Positions 23,471 through 37,110 of a stretch of DNA of 64,000 nucleotides are shown piece after piece. The DNA lies in contig JAUJEO010000019.1 of NCBI GenBank assembly GCA_030762175.1, positions 4,160,001 through 4,224,000 on the forward strand, in the 5' to 3' direction. The translations under genes and the position numbers were made by a program. The notes beneath the pieces were generated by a model, which saw only the letters and a list, made by a program, of their open reading frames with translations, ran no database searches and was not told the DNA's origin. How positions within the stretch are numbered: the first letter of the stretch is position 1; the number at the start of each line of letters is the position of its first letter. The stretch comes from Metallyticus violacea (Eukaryota > Arthropoda > Insecta > Mantodea > Metallyticidae).

Positions 23471-25555
23471 TACTAGTTTGATAGCCTTAGAAAAACATAT
23501 TATGCGGTAAGAATCTCGAAAAGAAAAAAAAATTTTTTCGAAGGTTGGAAAGTTCATTAGAATCACTTTTTTTCCGTTCTTATTTGAGATAACTGGTTCT
23601 CTTACATTATACTAGTTTGATAGCCTTAGAAAAGCATATTGTGCGGAAAGAATCTCGAAAAGAAAAAAAATTTTTTTCGAAGTTTGGAAACTTCATTAGA
23701 ATCACTTTATTTCCGTTCTTATTTGAGATAACTGGTTCTCTTGTATTATACTAGTTTGATAGCCTTAGAAAAGCATATAATGCGGAAAGAATCTCGAAAA
23801 GAAAAAAAATTTTTTTCGATGGTTGGAAACTTCATTAGAATCAATTTTTTTCCATTCTTGTTTGAGATAACTAGTTCTCTTTCATTATACTAGTTTGATA
23901 GCCATAGAAAACCATAAAATGAAGAAAGATTCGCGAAAAGAAAAGATTTATTTTGATGGTTGGAAACTTCATTAGAATGAATTTTTTTCCGTTCTTATTT
24001 GAGATATATGGTTCTCTTTCATTATACTAGTTTGATAGCCTTAGAAAAGCATATTATGCGGAAAGAATCTCGAAAAGAAAAAAAAATTTTTCGAAGTTTT
24101 GAAACTTCATTAGAATCACTTTTTTTCCGTTCTTATTTTAGATAACTGGTTCTCTTTCATTATACTAGTTTGATAGCCTTAGAAAAGCATATTATGCAGT
24201 AAGAATCTCGAAAGAAAAAAAATTTTTTTCGAAGTTTGGAAAGTTCATTAGAATCACTTTTTTTCCGTTCTTATTTGAGATAACTGGTTTTCTTTCATTA
24301 TACTAGTTTGATAGCCTTAGAAAAGCATATAATGCGGAAAGAATCTCGAAAGGAAAAAAATTTTTTTTGATGTTTTGAAATTCCTTATGATTCAATTTTT
24401 GTCCATTCTTATTTGAGATAACTGGTTCTCTTTCATTATACTAGTTTGATAGCCTTAGAAAACCATAAAATGAAGAAAGATTCGCGAAAAGAAAATATTT
24501 ATTTTGATGGTTGGAAACTTCATTAGAATCAATTTTTTTCCGTTCTTATTTGAGATATATGGTTCTCTTTCATTATACTATTTTGATAGCCTTACAAAAG
24601 CATATGCGGAAAGAATCTCGAAAAGAAAAAAATTTTTTTTCGAAGTTTTGAAACTTCATTAGAATCACTTTTTTTCCGTTCTTATTTGAGATATATGGTT
24701 CTCTTTCATTATACTATTTTGATAGCCTTACAAAAGCATATTATGTGGAAAGAATCTCGAAAAGAAAAAAAAATTTTTTCGAAGGTTTGAAACTTCATTA
24801 GAATCACATTTTTTCCGTTCTTATTTGAGATAACTGGTTCTCTTGCATTATACTAGTTTGATAGCCTTAGAAAAGCATATAATGCGGAAAGAATCTCGAA
24901 AAGAAAAAAAAATTTTTTCGATGATTGGAAACTTCATTAGAATCAATTTTTTTCCATTCTTATTTGAGATAACTAGTTCTCTTTCATTATACTAGTTTGA
25001 TAGCCATAGAAAACCATAAAAAGAAGAAAGATTCGCGAAAAGAAAACATTTATTTCGATGGTTGGAAACTTCATTAGAATCACTTTTTTTCCGTTCTTAT
25101 TTGAGATAACTGGTTCTCTTTCATTATACTAGTTTGATAGCTTTAGAAAGGCATATTATACGGAAAGAATCTGGAAAAGAAAAAACTTTTTTTCGAAGTT
25201 TGGAAACTTCATTAGAATCACTTTTTTCCGTTCTTATTTGAGATAACTGGTTCTCTTTCATTATACTAGTTTGATAGCATCAGAAAAGCATATTATGCGC
25301 AAAGAATCTCGAAAAGAAAAAAAAAATTTTTCGAAGTTTGGAAACTTCGTTAGAATCACTTTTTTTCCGTTCTTATTTGAGATAACTGGTTCTCTTTCAT
25401 TATACTAGTTTGATAGCCTCAGAAATGCATATTATGCGCAAAGAATCTCGAAAGAAAAAAATTTTTTGTTGATGTTTTGAAATTCCTTATGATTAAATTT
25501 TTTTCCATTCTTATTTAAGATAACTGGTTCTCTTTCATTATACTAGTTTGATAGC
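23470..25555 (+). repeat. B/C block, third copy of the long higher-order unit
   Basis: About 15 monomers, starting with 'gaaaaacatattatgcgg' (near 23490) and running through 'tatgcagtaag' (24197), 'gaaaggaaaaaaatt', 'catatgcgg', 'ttatgtgg' and 'aaaaaacttttttt' to 'ttttttgttgatg' (g at 25468). The whole stretch matches 37.11-39.21 kb at a constant offset of 13652, and 12.4-13.7 kb at 11860. The constant offset means no monomer was gained or lost between these two copies. No gene is seen. Confidence 0.85.
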
Positions 25556-28500
25556 CATAGAAAACCATAAAATGAAGAAAGATTCGCGAAAAGAAAAGAT
25601 TTATTTTGATGGTTGGAAACTTCAATAGAATCAATTTTTTTCCGTTCTTATTTGAGATATATGGTTCTCTTTCATTATACTAATTTGATAGCATTAGAAA
25701 AGCATATTATGCGGAAAGAATCTCGAAAAGAAAAAAAATTTTTTTCGAAGTTTTGAAACTTCATTAGAATCACTTTTTTTCCGTTCTTATTTGAGATAAC
25801 TGGTTCTCTTTCATTATACTAGTTTGATAGCCTTAGAAAAGCATATTATGCGGAAAGAATCTCGAAAAGAAAAAAAATTTTTTTCGAAGTTTGGAAACTT
25901 CATTAGAATCACTTTATTTCCGTTCTTATTTGAGATAACTGGTTCTCTTGTATTATACTAGTTTGATAGCCTTAGAAAAGCATATAATGCGGAAAGAATC
26001 TCGAAAAAAAAATTTTTTTTCGAAGTTTGGAAACTTCATTAGAATCACTTTTTTTCCGTTCTTATTTGAGATAACTGGTTCTCTTTCATTATACTAGTTT
26101 GATAGCCTTAGAAAAGCATATTGTGCGGAAAGAATCTCGAAAAGAAAAAAATTTTTTTCGAAGTTTGGAAACTTCATTAGAATCACTTTTTTTCCGTTCT
26201 TATTTGAGATAACTGGTTCTCTTTCATTATACTAGTTTGATAGCCTTAGAAAAGCATATTGTGCCGAAAGAATATCGAAAAGAAAAAAAATTTTTTTCGA
26301 AGTTTGAAACTTCATTAGAATCACTTTTTTTCCGTTCTTATTTGAGATAACTGGTTCTCTTTCATTATACTAGTTTGATAGCTTTAGAATAGCATATAAT
26401 GCGGAAAGAATCTCGAAAAGAAAAAAAATTTTTTTCGATGGTTGGAAACTTCATTAGAATCAATTTTTTTCCATTCTTATTTGAAATAACTGGTTCTCTT
26501 TCATTATACTAGTTTGATAGCCATAGAAAACCATAAAATGAAGAAAGATTTGCGAAAAGAAAAGATTTATTTTGATGGTTGGAAACTTCATTAGAATCAA
26601 TTTTTTTCCGTTCTTATTTGAGATATATGGTTCTCTTTCATTATACTATTTTGATAGCCTTACAAAAGCATATTATGCGGAAAGAGTCTCGAAAAAAAAA
26701 TTTTTTTCGAAGTTTTGAAACTTCAATAGAATCACTTTTTTTCCGTTCCTATTTGAGATAACTGGTTCTCTTTCATTATACTAGTTTGATAGCCTTAGAA
26801 AACCATATTATGCGGTAAGAAACTCGAAAAGAAAAAAAAATTTTTTCGAAGTTTTGAAAATTCATTAGAATCACTTTTTGTCCGTTCTTATTTGAGATAA
26901 CTGGTTCTCTTTCATTATACTAGTTAGATAGCCTTAGAATAGCATATTGTGCGGAAAGAATCTCGAAAAGAAAAAAAATTTTTTTCGAAGTTTGGAAACT
27001 TCATTAGAATCACTTTTTTTCCGTTCTTATTTGAGATAACTGGTTCTCTTTCATTATACTAGTTTGATAGCCATAGAAAACCATAAAATGAAGAAAGGAA
27101 AAGATTTATTTTGATGGTTGGAAACTTAATTAGAATCAATTTTTTTCCGTTCTTATTTGAGATAACTGGTTCTCTTTCATTTTGCTAGTTTGATAGCTTT
27201 AGAAAAGCATATAATGCGGAAAGAATCTCGAAAAGAAAAAAAAATTTTTTCGATGGTTGGAAACTTCATTAGAATCAATTTTTTTCCGTTCTTATTTGAG
27301 ATATATGTTTGTCTATCATTATACTAGTTTGATAGCCTTAGAAAAGCATATTATGCGGAAAGAAATTAGAAAAGAAAAAAATTTTTTTTCGAAGTTTGGA
27401 AACTTCATTAGAATCACTTTTTTTCCATTCTTATTTGAGTTAACTGGTTCTCTTTCATTATACTAGTTTGATAGCCTTAGAAAACCATAAAATGAAGAAA
27501 TATTCGCGAAAAGAAAAGATTTATTTCGATGGTTGGAAACTTCATGAGAATCAATTTTTATCGGTTCTTATTTGAGATAACTGGTTCTCTTTCATTTTGC
27601 TAGTTTGATAGCTGTAGAAAGGCATATTAGCGGAAAGAATCTCGAAAAGAAAAAAAAAATTTTTTCAAAGTTTGGAAACTTCATTAGAATCACTTTTTTC
27701 CGTTCTTATTTGAGATATATGGTTCTCTTTCATTATACTATTTTGATAGCCTTACAAAAGCATATTATGCGGAAAGAATCTCGAAAAGAAAAAAAAAATT
27801 TTTCGAAGGTTTGAAACTTCATTAGAATCACTTTTTTTCCGTTCTTATTTGAGATAACTGGTTCTCTTCCATTATACTAGTTTGATAGCCTTAAAAAGCA
27901 TATAATGCGGAAAGAATCTGGCAAAGAAAAAAAAAATTTTTCGATGATTGGAAACTTCATTAGAATCAGTTTTTTTCCATTCTTATTTGAGATAACTAGT
28001 TCTCTTTCATTATACTAGTTTGATAGCCATAGAAAACCATAAAATGAAGAAAGATTCGCGAAAAAAAAGATTTATTTCGATGGTTGGAAACTTCATTAGA
28101 ATCACTTTATTTCCGTTCTTATTTGAGATAACTGGTTCTCTTTCATTATACTAGTTTGATAGCTTTAGAAAAGCATATTATACGGAAAGAATCTCGAAAA
28201 GAAAAAAATTTTTTTTCGAAGTTTGGAAACTTCATTAGAATCACTTTTTTTCCGCTCTTATTTGAGATAACTGGTTCTCTTTCATTATACTTGTTTGATA
28301 GCATCAGAAAAGCATATTATGCGCAAAGAATCTCGAAAAGCAAAAAAATTTTTTTCGAAGTTTTGAAACTTCATTAGAATCACTTTTTTTCCGTTCTTAT
28401 TTGAGATAACTGGTTCTCTTTCATTATACTAGTTTGATAGCCTTAGAAAAGCATATTATGCGGAAAGAATCTCGAAAAGAAAAAAAAATTTTTTTCGAAG

Positions 28501-29246
28501 TTTTGAAACTTCATTAGAATTTCTTTTTTTCCGTTCTTATTTGAGATAACTGGTTCTCTTTCATTATACTAGTTTGATAGCCTTTGAAAATCATATTATA
28601 CGGAAAGAATCACGAAAAGAAAAAATTTTTTTTTCGAAGTTTGGAAACTTCATTAGAAAAACTTTTTTTCCGTTCTTATTTGAGATAACTGGTTCTCTTT
28701 CATTATACTAGTTTGATAGCCTTAGAAAAGCATATTGTGCGGAAGGAATCTCGAAAAGAAAAAAATTTTTTTCGAAGTTTGGAAAATTCATTAGAATCAC
28801 TTTTTTTCCGTTCTTATTAGAGATAACTGATTCTCTTTCATTATACTAGTTTGATAGCCTTAGAAAAGCATATTGTGCCGAAAGAATATCGAAAAGAAAA
28901 AAAATTTTTTTCGAAGTTTGAAACTTCATTAGAATCACTTTTTTTCCGTTCTTATTTGAGATAACTGGTTCTCTTTCATTATACTAGTTTGATAGCCTTA
29001 GAAAAGCATATAATGCGGAAAGAATCTCGAAAAGAAAAAAAATTTTTTTCGATGGTTGGAATCTTCATTAGAATCAATTTTTTTCCATTCTTATTTGAAA
29101 TAACTGGTTCTCTTTCATTATACTAGTTTGATAGCCATAGAAAACCATAAAATGAAGAAAGATTTGCGAAAAGAAAAGATTTATTTTGATGGTTGGAAAC
29201 TTCATTAGAATCAATTTTTTTCCGTTCTTATTTGAGATATATGGTT
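25556..29246 (+). repeat. Segmental block 1, second copy
   Basis: This copies 14251 to about 17803. The offset is 11305 at the entry (14251 to 25556) and 11444 from about 26.3 kb, because one extra monomer with 'gtgccgaaagaatatcg' lies near 26260. The entry joins the tail of the previous unit to this block, skipping the four monomers present at 13.7-14.25 kb. The block ends abruptly at 29246, inside 'gatatatggttctcttt', where a different segment begins. No gene is seen. Confidence 0.83.
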
Positions 29247-31607
29247 CTCTTTAATTTTCCTAGTTTGATAGCTGTAGAAAAGCATATTATGCAAAAAGAA
29301 TCTCGAAAAGAAAAAAAATTTTTTTCAAAGTTTGGAAACATCATTAGTAGCACTTTTTTTCCGTTCTTATTAAAGATAACTGGTTCTCTTTCATTATACT
29401 AGTTTCATAGCCGTAGAAAATCATATTATGCGGAAAGAATCTCGAAATGAAAAAAAATTTTTTTCGAAGTTTGGAAACTCCATTAGAATCACTTTTTTCC
29501 GTTCTTATTTGAGATAACTAGTTCTCTTTCATTATACTAGTTTGATAGCCTTAGAAAAGCATATAATGCGGAAAGAATCTAGCAAGGAAAAAAATTTTTT
29601 TTTTATGTTTTGAAATTCCTTATGATTCAATTTTTTTCCATTCTTATTTGAGATAAGTGGTTCTCTTTCATTATACTAGTTTGATAGCCTTAGAAAAGCA
29701 TATTATACGGAAAGAATCTCGAAAAGAAAAAAAATTTTTTTCGAAGTTTGGAAACTTCATTAGAATCACTTTTTTTCCGTTCTTATTTGAGATAACTGGT
29801 TCTCTTTCATTATACTAGTTTGATAGCCTTAGAAAATCATATAATGCGGAAAGAATCTCGAAAAGGAAAAAATTTTTTTTCGATGGTTGGAAACTTCATT
29901 AGAATCAATTAATTTCCATTCTTATTTGAGATAACTGGTTCTCTTTCATTATACTAGTTTGATAGCCATAGAAAACCATAAAATGAAGAAAGATTCGCGA
30001 AAAGAAAATATTTATTTTGATGGTTGGAAACTTCAATAGAATCAATTTCTTTCCGTTCTTATTTGATATATGGTTCTCTTTCATTATACTAATTTGATAG
30101 CATTAGAAAAGCATATTATGCGGAAAGAATCTCGAAAAGAAAAAAAATTTTTTTCGAAGTTTTGAAACTTCATTAGAATCACTTTTTTTCCGTTCTTATT
30201 TGAGATAACTGGTTCTCTTTCATTATACTAGTTTGATAGCCTTAGAAAAGCATATTATGCGGAAAGAATCTCGAAAAGAAAAAAAAATTTTTTCGAAGTT
30301 TTGAAACTTCATTAGAATTTCTTTTTTTCCGTTCTTATTTGATATAACTGGTTCTCTTTCATTATACTAGTTTGATAGCCTTTGTAAAGCATATTATACG
30401 GAAAGAATCTCGAAAAGAAAAAAATTTTTTTTCGAAATTTGAAAACTTCATTACAATCACTTTTTTTCCGTTCTTATTAGAGATAACTGGTTCTCATTCG
30501 TTATACTAGTTTGATAGCCTTAGAAAAGCATATTGTGCCGAAAGAATATCGAAAAGAAAAAAAAAATTTTTCGAAGTTGGAAACTTCATTAGAATCACTT
30601 TTTTTCCGTTCTTATTTTAGATAACTGGTTCTCTTTCATTATACTAGTTTGATAGCCTTAGAAAAGCATATAATGCGGAAAGAATCTCGAAAAGAAAAAA
30701 AAATTTTTTCGATGGTTGGAAAATTCATTAGAATCAATTTTTTTCCATTCTTATTTGAAATAACTGGTTCTCTTTCATTATACTAGTTTGATAGCCATAG
30801 AAAACCATAAAATGGAGAAAGATTCGCGAAAAGAAAAGATTTATTTTGATGGTTGGAAACTTCATTAGAATCAATTTTTTTCCGTTCTTATTTGAGATAT
30901 ATGGTTCTCTTTCATTATACTATTTTGATAGCCTTACAAAAGCATATTATGCGGAAAGAGTCTCGAAAAGAAAAAAAAATTTTTCGAAGTTTTGAAACTT
31001 CAATAGAATCACTTTATTTCCTTTCTTATTTGAGATAACTGGTTCTCTTTCATTATGCTAGTTTGATAGCCTTAGAAAAGCATATTATGCGGTAAGAATC
31101 TCGAAAAGAAAAAAAAAAATTTTCCAAGTTTGGAAAATTCATTAGAATCACTTTTTGTCCGTTCTTATTTGAGATAACTGGTTCTCTTTCATTATACTAG
31201 TTTGATAGCCTTAGAAAAGCATATTGTGCGGAAAGAATCTCGAAAAGAAAAAAATTTTTTTCGAAGTTTGGAAACTTCATTAGAATCACTTTTTTCCATT
31301 CTTATTTGAGATAACTGGTTCTCTTTCATTATACTAGTTTGATAGCCTTAGAAAACCATAAAATGAAGAAAGATTCGCGAAAAGAAAAGATTTATTTCGA
31401 TGGTTGGAAACTTCATGAGAATCAATTTTTTTCCGTTCTTATTTGAGATAACTGGTTCTCTTTCATTTTGCTAGTTTGATAGCTGTAGAAAAGCATATTT
31501 TGCGGAAAGAATCTCGAAAAGAAAAAAAAAATTTTTTCAAAGTTTGGAAACTTCATTAGAATCACTTTTTTTCCGTTCTTATTTGAGATATATGGTTCTC
31601 TTTCATT
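29247..31607 (+). repeat. Segmental block 2, second copy
   Basis: From 'ctctttaattttcctag' at 29247 this follows 20971-23470 at offset 8276, later 8138. At 29246/29247 the sequence passes from 'gatatatggtt', typical of block 1, to the 'tttaattttcc' monomer of block 2 at the homologous monomer position. The join gives no phase break, as expected for unequal exchange or gene conversion. The right end diverges at about 31608, where 'actagtttg' becomes 'caattttg'. No gene is seen. Confidence 0.82.
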
Positions 31608-34290
31608 ATACAATTTTGATAGCCTTACAAAAGCATATTATGCGGAAAGAATCTCGAAAAGAAAAAAAAATTTTTTCGAAGGTTTGGAAACTTCGTTAGA
31701 ATCACTTTTTTTCCGTTCTTGTTTGAGATAACTGGTTCTCTTTCATTATACTAGTTTGATAGCCTCAGAGAAGCATATTATGCGCAAAGAATCTCGAAAA
31801 GAAGAAAAATTTTTTTCGAAGTATGGAAACTTCGTTAGAATCACTTTTTTTCCGTTCTTGTTTGAGATAACTGGTTCTCTTTCATTATACTTGTTTGATA
31901 GACTCAGAAAAGCATATTATGCGCAAAGAATCATGACAAGAAAAAAATTTTTTTTCGATGTTTGGAAACTTCGTTAGAATCACTTTTTTTCCGTTCTTAT
32001 TTGAGATAACTGGTTCTCTTTCATTATACTTGTTTGATAGCCTCAGTAAAGCATATTATGCGCAAAGAATCTCGAAAAGAAAAAAAATTTTTTTCGAAGT
32101 TTGGAAACTTCGTTAGAATCACTTTTTTTCCTTTCTTATTTGAGATAACTGGTTCTCTTTCATTATACTAGTTTGAAAGCCTCAGAAAAGCATATTATGC
32201 GCAAAGAACCTCGAAAAGAAAAAAATTTTTTTTCGAAGTTTGGATACTTCATTTGAATCACTTTTTTTTAGTTCTTATTTAAGATAACTGGTTCTCTTTC
32301 ATTATACTAGTTTGATAGCCTCAGTAAAGCAATTTATGCGCATAGCATCTCGAAAATGAAAAAATTTTTTTAGAACTTTGGAAAATTCGTTAGAATCACT
32401 TTTTTTCCGTTCTTATTTGAGATAACTGGTTCTCTTTCATTATACTAGTTTGATAGACTTAGAAAAGCATATTATGCGGAAAGAATCTCGAAAATGAAAA
32501 AAAATTTTTCGAAGTTTGGAAACTTCCTTAGAATCACTTTTTTTCCATTCTGATTTGAGATAACTGGTTCTCTTACATTATACTAGTTTGATTGCCATAG
32601 AAAACCATAAAATGGAGAAAGATTCGCTAAAAGAAAAGATTAATTTCGATGGTTGGAAACTTCATTAGAATCACTTTTTTTCCGTTCTTATTTGAGATAA
32701 CTGGTTCTCTTTCATTATACTAGTTTGATAGCCTGAGAAAAGCATATAATGCGGATAGAATCTCGAAAAGAAAAAAATTTTTTTTTGATGTTTTGAAAAT
32801 ACTTATGAATCAATTTTTTCCCATTCTTATTTGAGATTACTGGTTCTATTTCATTATACTAGTTTGATAGCCTTAGAAAAGCATATTGTGCAGAAAGAAT
32901 CTCGAAAAGAAAAAATATTTTTTTCGAAGTTTGGAAACTTCATTAGAATCACTTTTTTTCCGTTCTTATTTGAGATAACTGGTTTTCTTTCATTTTGCTA
33001 GTTTGATAGCTGTAGAAAAGCATATTATGCGGAAAGAATCTCGAAAAGAAAAAAAAAATTTTTTCGAAGTTTGGAAACTTCATTAGAATCACTTTTTTTC
33101 CGTTCTTATTTGAGATAACTGGTTCTCTTTCATTATACTAGTTTGAGAGCCTTAGAAAAGCATATAATGCGGATAGAATCTCGAAAAGAAAAAAAATTTT
33201 TTTTGATGTTTTGAAAATCCTTATGAATCAATTTTTTTCAATTCTTATTTGAGATTACTGGTTCTCTTTCATTATACTAGTTTGTTAGCCATAGAAAACC
33301 ATAAAATGAAGAAAGATTCGCGAAAAGAAAAGATTTACTTCGATGGTTGGAATCTTCATTAGAATCAATTTTTTTCCATTATTATTTGAGATAACTTGTA
33401 CTCTTTCATTATACTAGTTTGATAGCCATAGAAAGCCATAAAATGAAGAAAGATTCGCGAAAAGAAAAGATTTATTTCGATGGTTGGAAACTTCATTAGA
33501 ATCAATTTTTTTCCATTCTTATTTGAGATAACTTGTTCTCTTTCATTATACTAGTTTGATAGCCTTAGAAAACCATAAAATAAAGAAAGATTGGCGAAAA
33601 GAAAAGATTTATTTCGATGGTTGGAAACTTCATTAGAATCACTTTTTTCCGTTCTTAATTGAGATAACTGGTTCTCTTTAATTTTCCTAGTTTGATAACT
33701 GTAGAAAAGCATATTATGCAAAAAGAATCTCGAAAAGAAAAAAAATTTTTTTCAAAGTTTGGAAACATCATTAGTAGCACTTTTTTCCGTTCTTATTAAA
33801 GATAACTGGTTCTCTTTCATTATACTAGTTTGATAGCCGTAGAAAATCATATTATGCGGAATGAATCTCGAAATGAAAAAAAATTTTTTCGAAGATTGTA
33901 AACTTCATTAGAATCACCTTATTCCGTTCTTATTTGAGATAACTACTTCTCTTTCATTATACTAGTTTGATAGCCTTAGAAAAGCATATAATGCGGAAAG
34001 AATCTAGCAAAGAAAAAAATTTTTTTTTGATGTTTTGAAATTCCTTATGATTCAATTTTTTTCCATTCTTATTTGAGATAAGTGGTTCTATTTCATTATA
34101 CTAGTTTGATAGCCTTAGAAAAGCATATTAAACGGAAAGAATCTCGAAAAGAAAAAAAAAATTTTTCGAATTTGGAAACTTCATTAGAATCACTTTTTTT
34201 CCGTTCTTATTTGAGATAACTGGTTCTCTTTCATTATACTAGTTTGATAGCCTTAGAAAAGCATATAATGCGGAAAGAATCTCGAAAGAA
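31608..34290 (+). repeat. Copy of the 9.46-12.48 kb region (A island plus transition)
   Basis: After one short B monomer the sequence switches near 31678-31690 to type A, matching 9464 onward at offset 22214 (9542 to 31756). About three monomers are missing relative to the source, so the offset falls to 21799 by 32787. One loss is at 32338, where 'gcaatttatgcgc' runs straight into 'atagcatctcgaaaatg'; another two-monomer loss is near 32665. Type A covers 31680-32400, and the rest is B/C. No gene is seen. Confidence 0.8.
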
Positions 34291-37110
34291 AAAAAATTTT
34301 GGTTGATGTTTTGAAATTCCTTATGATTAAATTTTTTTCCATTCTTATTTAAGATAACTGGTTCTCTTTCATTATACTAGTTTGATAGCCTTAGAAAACC
34401 ATAAAATGAAGAAAGATTCGCGAAAAGAAAAGATTTATTTCGATGGTTGGAAACTTCATTAGAATCACTTTTTTTCCGTTCATATTTGAGATAACTGGTT
34501 CTCTTTCATTATACTAATTTGATAGCATTAGAAAAGCATATTATGCGGAAAGAATCTCGAAAAGAAAAAAAATTTTTTCGAAGTTTTGAAACCATTAGAA
34601 TTTCTTTTTTTTCGTTCTTATTTGAGATAACTGGTTCTCTTTCATTATACTAGTTTGATAGACTTTGAAAATCATATTATACGGAAAGAATCTCGAAAAG
34701 AAAAAAATTTTTTTTCGAAGTTTGGAAACTTCATTAGAATCACTTTTTTTCCGTTCTTATTTGAGATAACTGGTTCTCATTCATTATACTAGTTTGATAG
34801 CCTTAGAAAAGCATATTGTGCGGAAAGAATCTCGAAAAGAAAAATTTTTTTTTCGAAGTTTGGAAACTTCATTAGAATCACTTTTTTTCCGTTCTTATTA
34901 AAGATAACTGGTTCTCTTTCATTATACTAGTTTGATAGCCTTAGAAAAGCATATTGTCCCGAAAGAATATCGAAAAGAAAAAAATTTTTTTTCGAAGTTG
35001 GAAACTTCATTAGAATCACTTTTTTTCCGTTCTTATTTCAGATAACTGGTTCTCTTTCATTATACTAGTTTGATAGCCTTAGAAAAGCATATAATGCGGA
35101 AAGAATTTCGAAAAGAAAAAAAATTTTTTCGATGGTTGGAAACTTCATTAGAATCAATTTTTTCCCATTCTTATTTGAAATAACTGGTTCTCTTTCATTA
35201 TACTAGTTTGATAGCCATAGAAACCATAAAATGAAGAAAGATTTGCGAAAAGAAAAGATTTATTTTGATGGTTGGAAACTTCATTAGAATCAATTTTTTT
35301 CCGTTCTTATTTGAGATATATGGTTCTCTTTCATTATACTAGTTTGATAGCCTTACAAAAGCATATTATGCGGAAAGAGTCTCGAAAAAAAAAAAAAATT
35401 TCGAAGTTTTGAAACTTCAATAGAATCACTTTTTTTCCGTTCTTATTTGAGATAACTGGTTCTCTTTCATTATACTAGTTTGATAGCCTTAGAAAACCAT
35501 ATTATGCGGTAAGAATCTCGAAAAGAAAAAAAAAATTTTCGAAGTTTGGAAAATTCATTAGAATCACTTTTTGTCCGTTCTTATTTGAGATAACTGGTTC
35601 TCTTTCATTATACTAGTTTGATAGCCTTAGAAAAGCATATTGTGCGGAAAGAATCTCGAAAAGAAAAAAAAATTTTTTCGAAGTTTGGAAACTTCATTAG
35701 AATCACTTTTTTTCCGTTCTTATTTGAGATAACTGGTTCTCCTTCATTATACTAGTTTGATAGCCATTGAAAACCATAAAAGGAAGAAAGGAAAAGATTT
35801 ATTTTGATGTTTGGAAACTTCATTGGAATCAATTTTTTTCCGTTCTTATTTGAGATAACTGGTTCTCTTTCATTTTGCTAGTTTGATAGCTTTAGAAAAG
35901 CATATAATGCGGAAAGAATCTCGAAAAGAAAAAAAAATTTTTTCGATGGTTGGAAACTTCATTAGAATCAATTTTTTTCCATTCTTATTTGAGATAACTG
36001 GTTCTCTTAATTATACTAGTTTGATAGCCTTAGAAAACCATAAAATAAAGAAAGATTCGCGAAAAGAAAAGATTTATTTTGATGGTTGGAAACTTCATTA
36101 GAATCAATTTTTTTCCGTTCTTATTTGAGATATATGTTTGTCTTTCATTATACTAGTTTGATAGCCTTAGAAAAGCATATTATGCGGAAAGAAATTAGAA
36201 AAGAAAAAAAATTTTTTTCGAAGTTTGGAAAGTTCATTAGAATCACTTTTTTTCCATTCTTATTTGAGATAACTGGTTCTCTTTCATTATACTAGTTTGA
36301 TAGCCTTAGAAAACCATAAAATGAAGAATGATTCGCGAAAAGAAAAGATTTATTTCGATGGTTGGAAACTTCATGAGAATCAATTTTTTTCCGTTCTTAT
36401 TTGAGATAACTGGTTCTCTTTCATTTTGCTAGTTTGATAGCTGTAGAAAAGCATATTATGCGGAAAGAATCTCGAAAAGAAAAAAAAATTTTTTTCAAAG
36501 TTTGGAAACTTCATTAGTATCACTTTTTTTCCGTTCTTATTTGAGATATATGGTTGTCTTTCATTATACTATTTTGATAGCCTTACAAAAGCATATTATG
36601 CGGAAAGAATCTCGAAAAGAAAAAAAAAATTTTTCGAAGGTTTGGAAACTTCATTAGAATCACTTTTTTTCCGTTCTTATTTGAGATAACTGGTTCTCTT
36701 TCATTTTGCTAGTTTGATAGCTGTACAAAAGCATATTATACGGAAAGAATCTCGAAAAGAATAAAATTTTTTTTCGAAGTTTGGAAACTTCATTAGAATC
36801 ACTTTTTTCCGTTCTTATTTGAGATAACTGGTTCTCTTTCATTATACTTGTTTGATAGCCTTAGAAAAGCATATTGTGCAGAAAGAATCTCGAAAAGAAA
36901 AAATATTTTTTTCGAAGTTTGGAAACTTCATTAGAATCACTTTTTTTCCGTTCTTATTTGAGATAACCGGTTCTCTTTCATTATACTAGTTTGATAGCCT
37001 TAGAAAAGCATATAATGCAGAAAGAATCTCGAAAAGAAAAAAAATGATTTTCGATGGTTGGAAACTTCATTAGAATCACTTTTTTTCGGTTCTTATTTGA
37101 GATAACTTGT
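34291..37110 (+). repeat. Mosaic B/C block
   Basis: This stretch is stitched from pieces seen elsewhere. The 'gttgatg' monomer (about 34302) resembles 13609. It is followed by an 'actaatttgatagcatt' monomer (about 34513) like 14.38 kb, and a shortened 'gaaaccattagaattt' monomer near 34587. Then comes a partial block 1 copy at 35.0-36.6 kb, with 'aggaagaaaggaaaag' near 35781 and 'gatatatgtttgtctttc' near 36127. The end (36.65-37.1 kb) has 'gctgtacaaaagc' and 'gtgcagaaag' monomers like those at 11.09 and 20.19 kb. No gene is seen. Confidence 0.75.
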
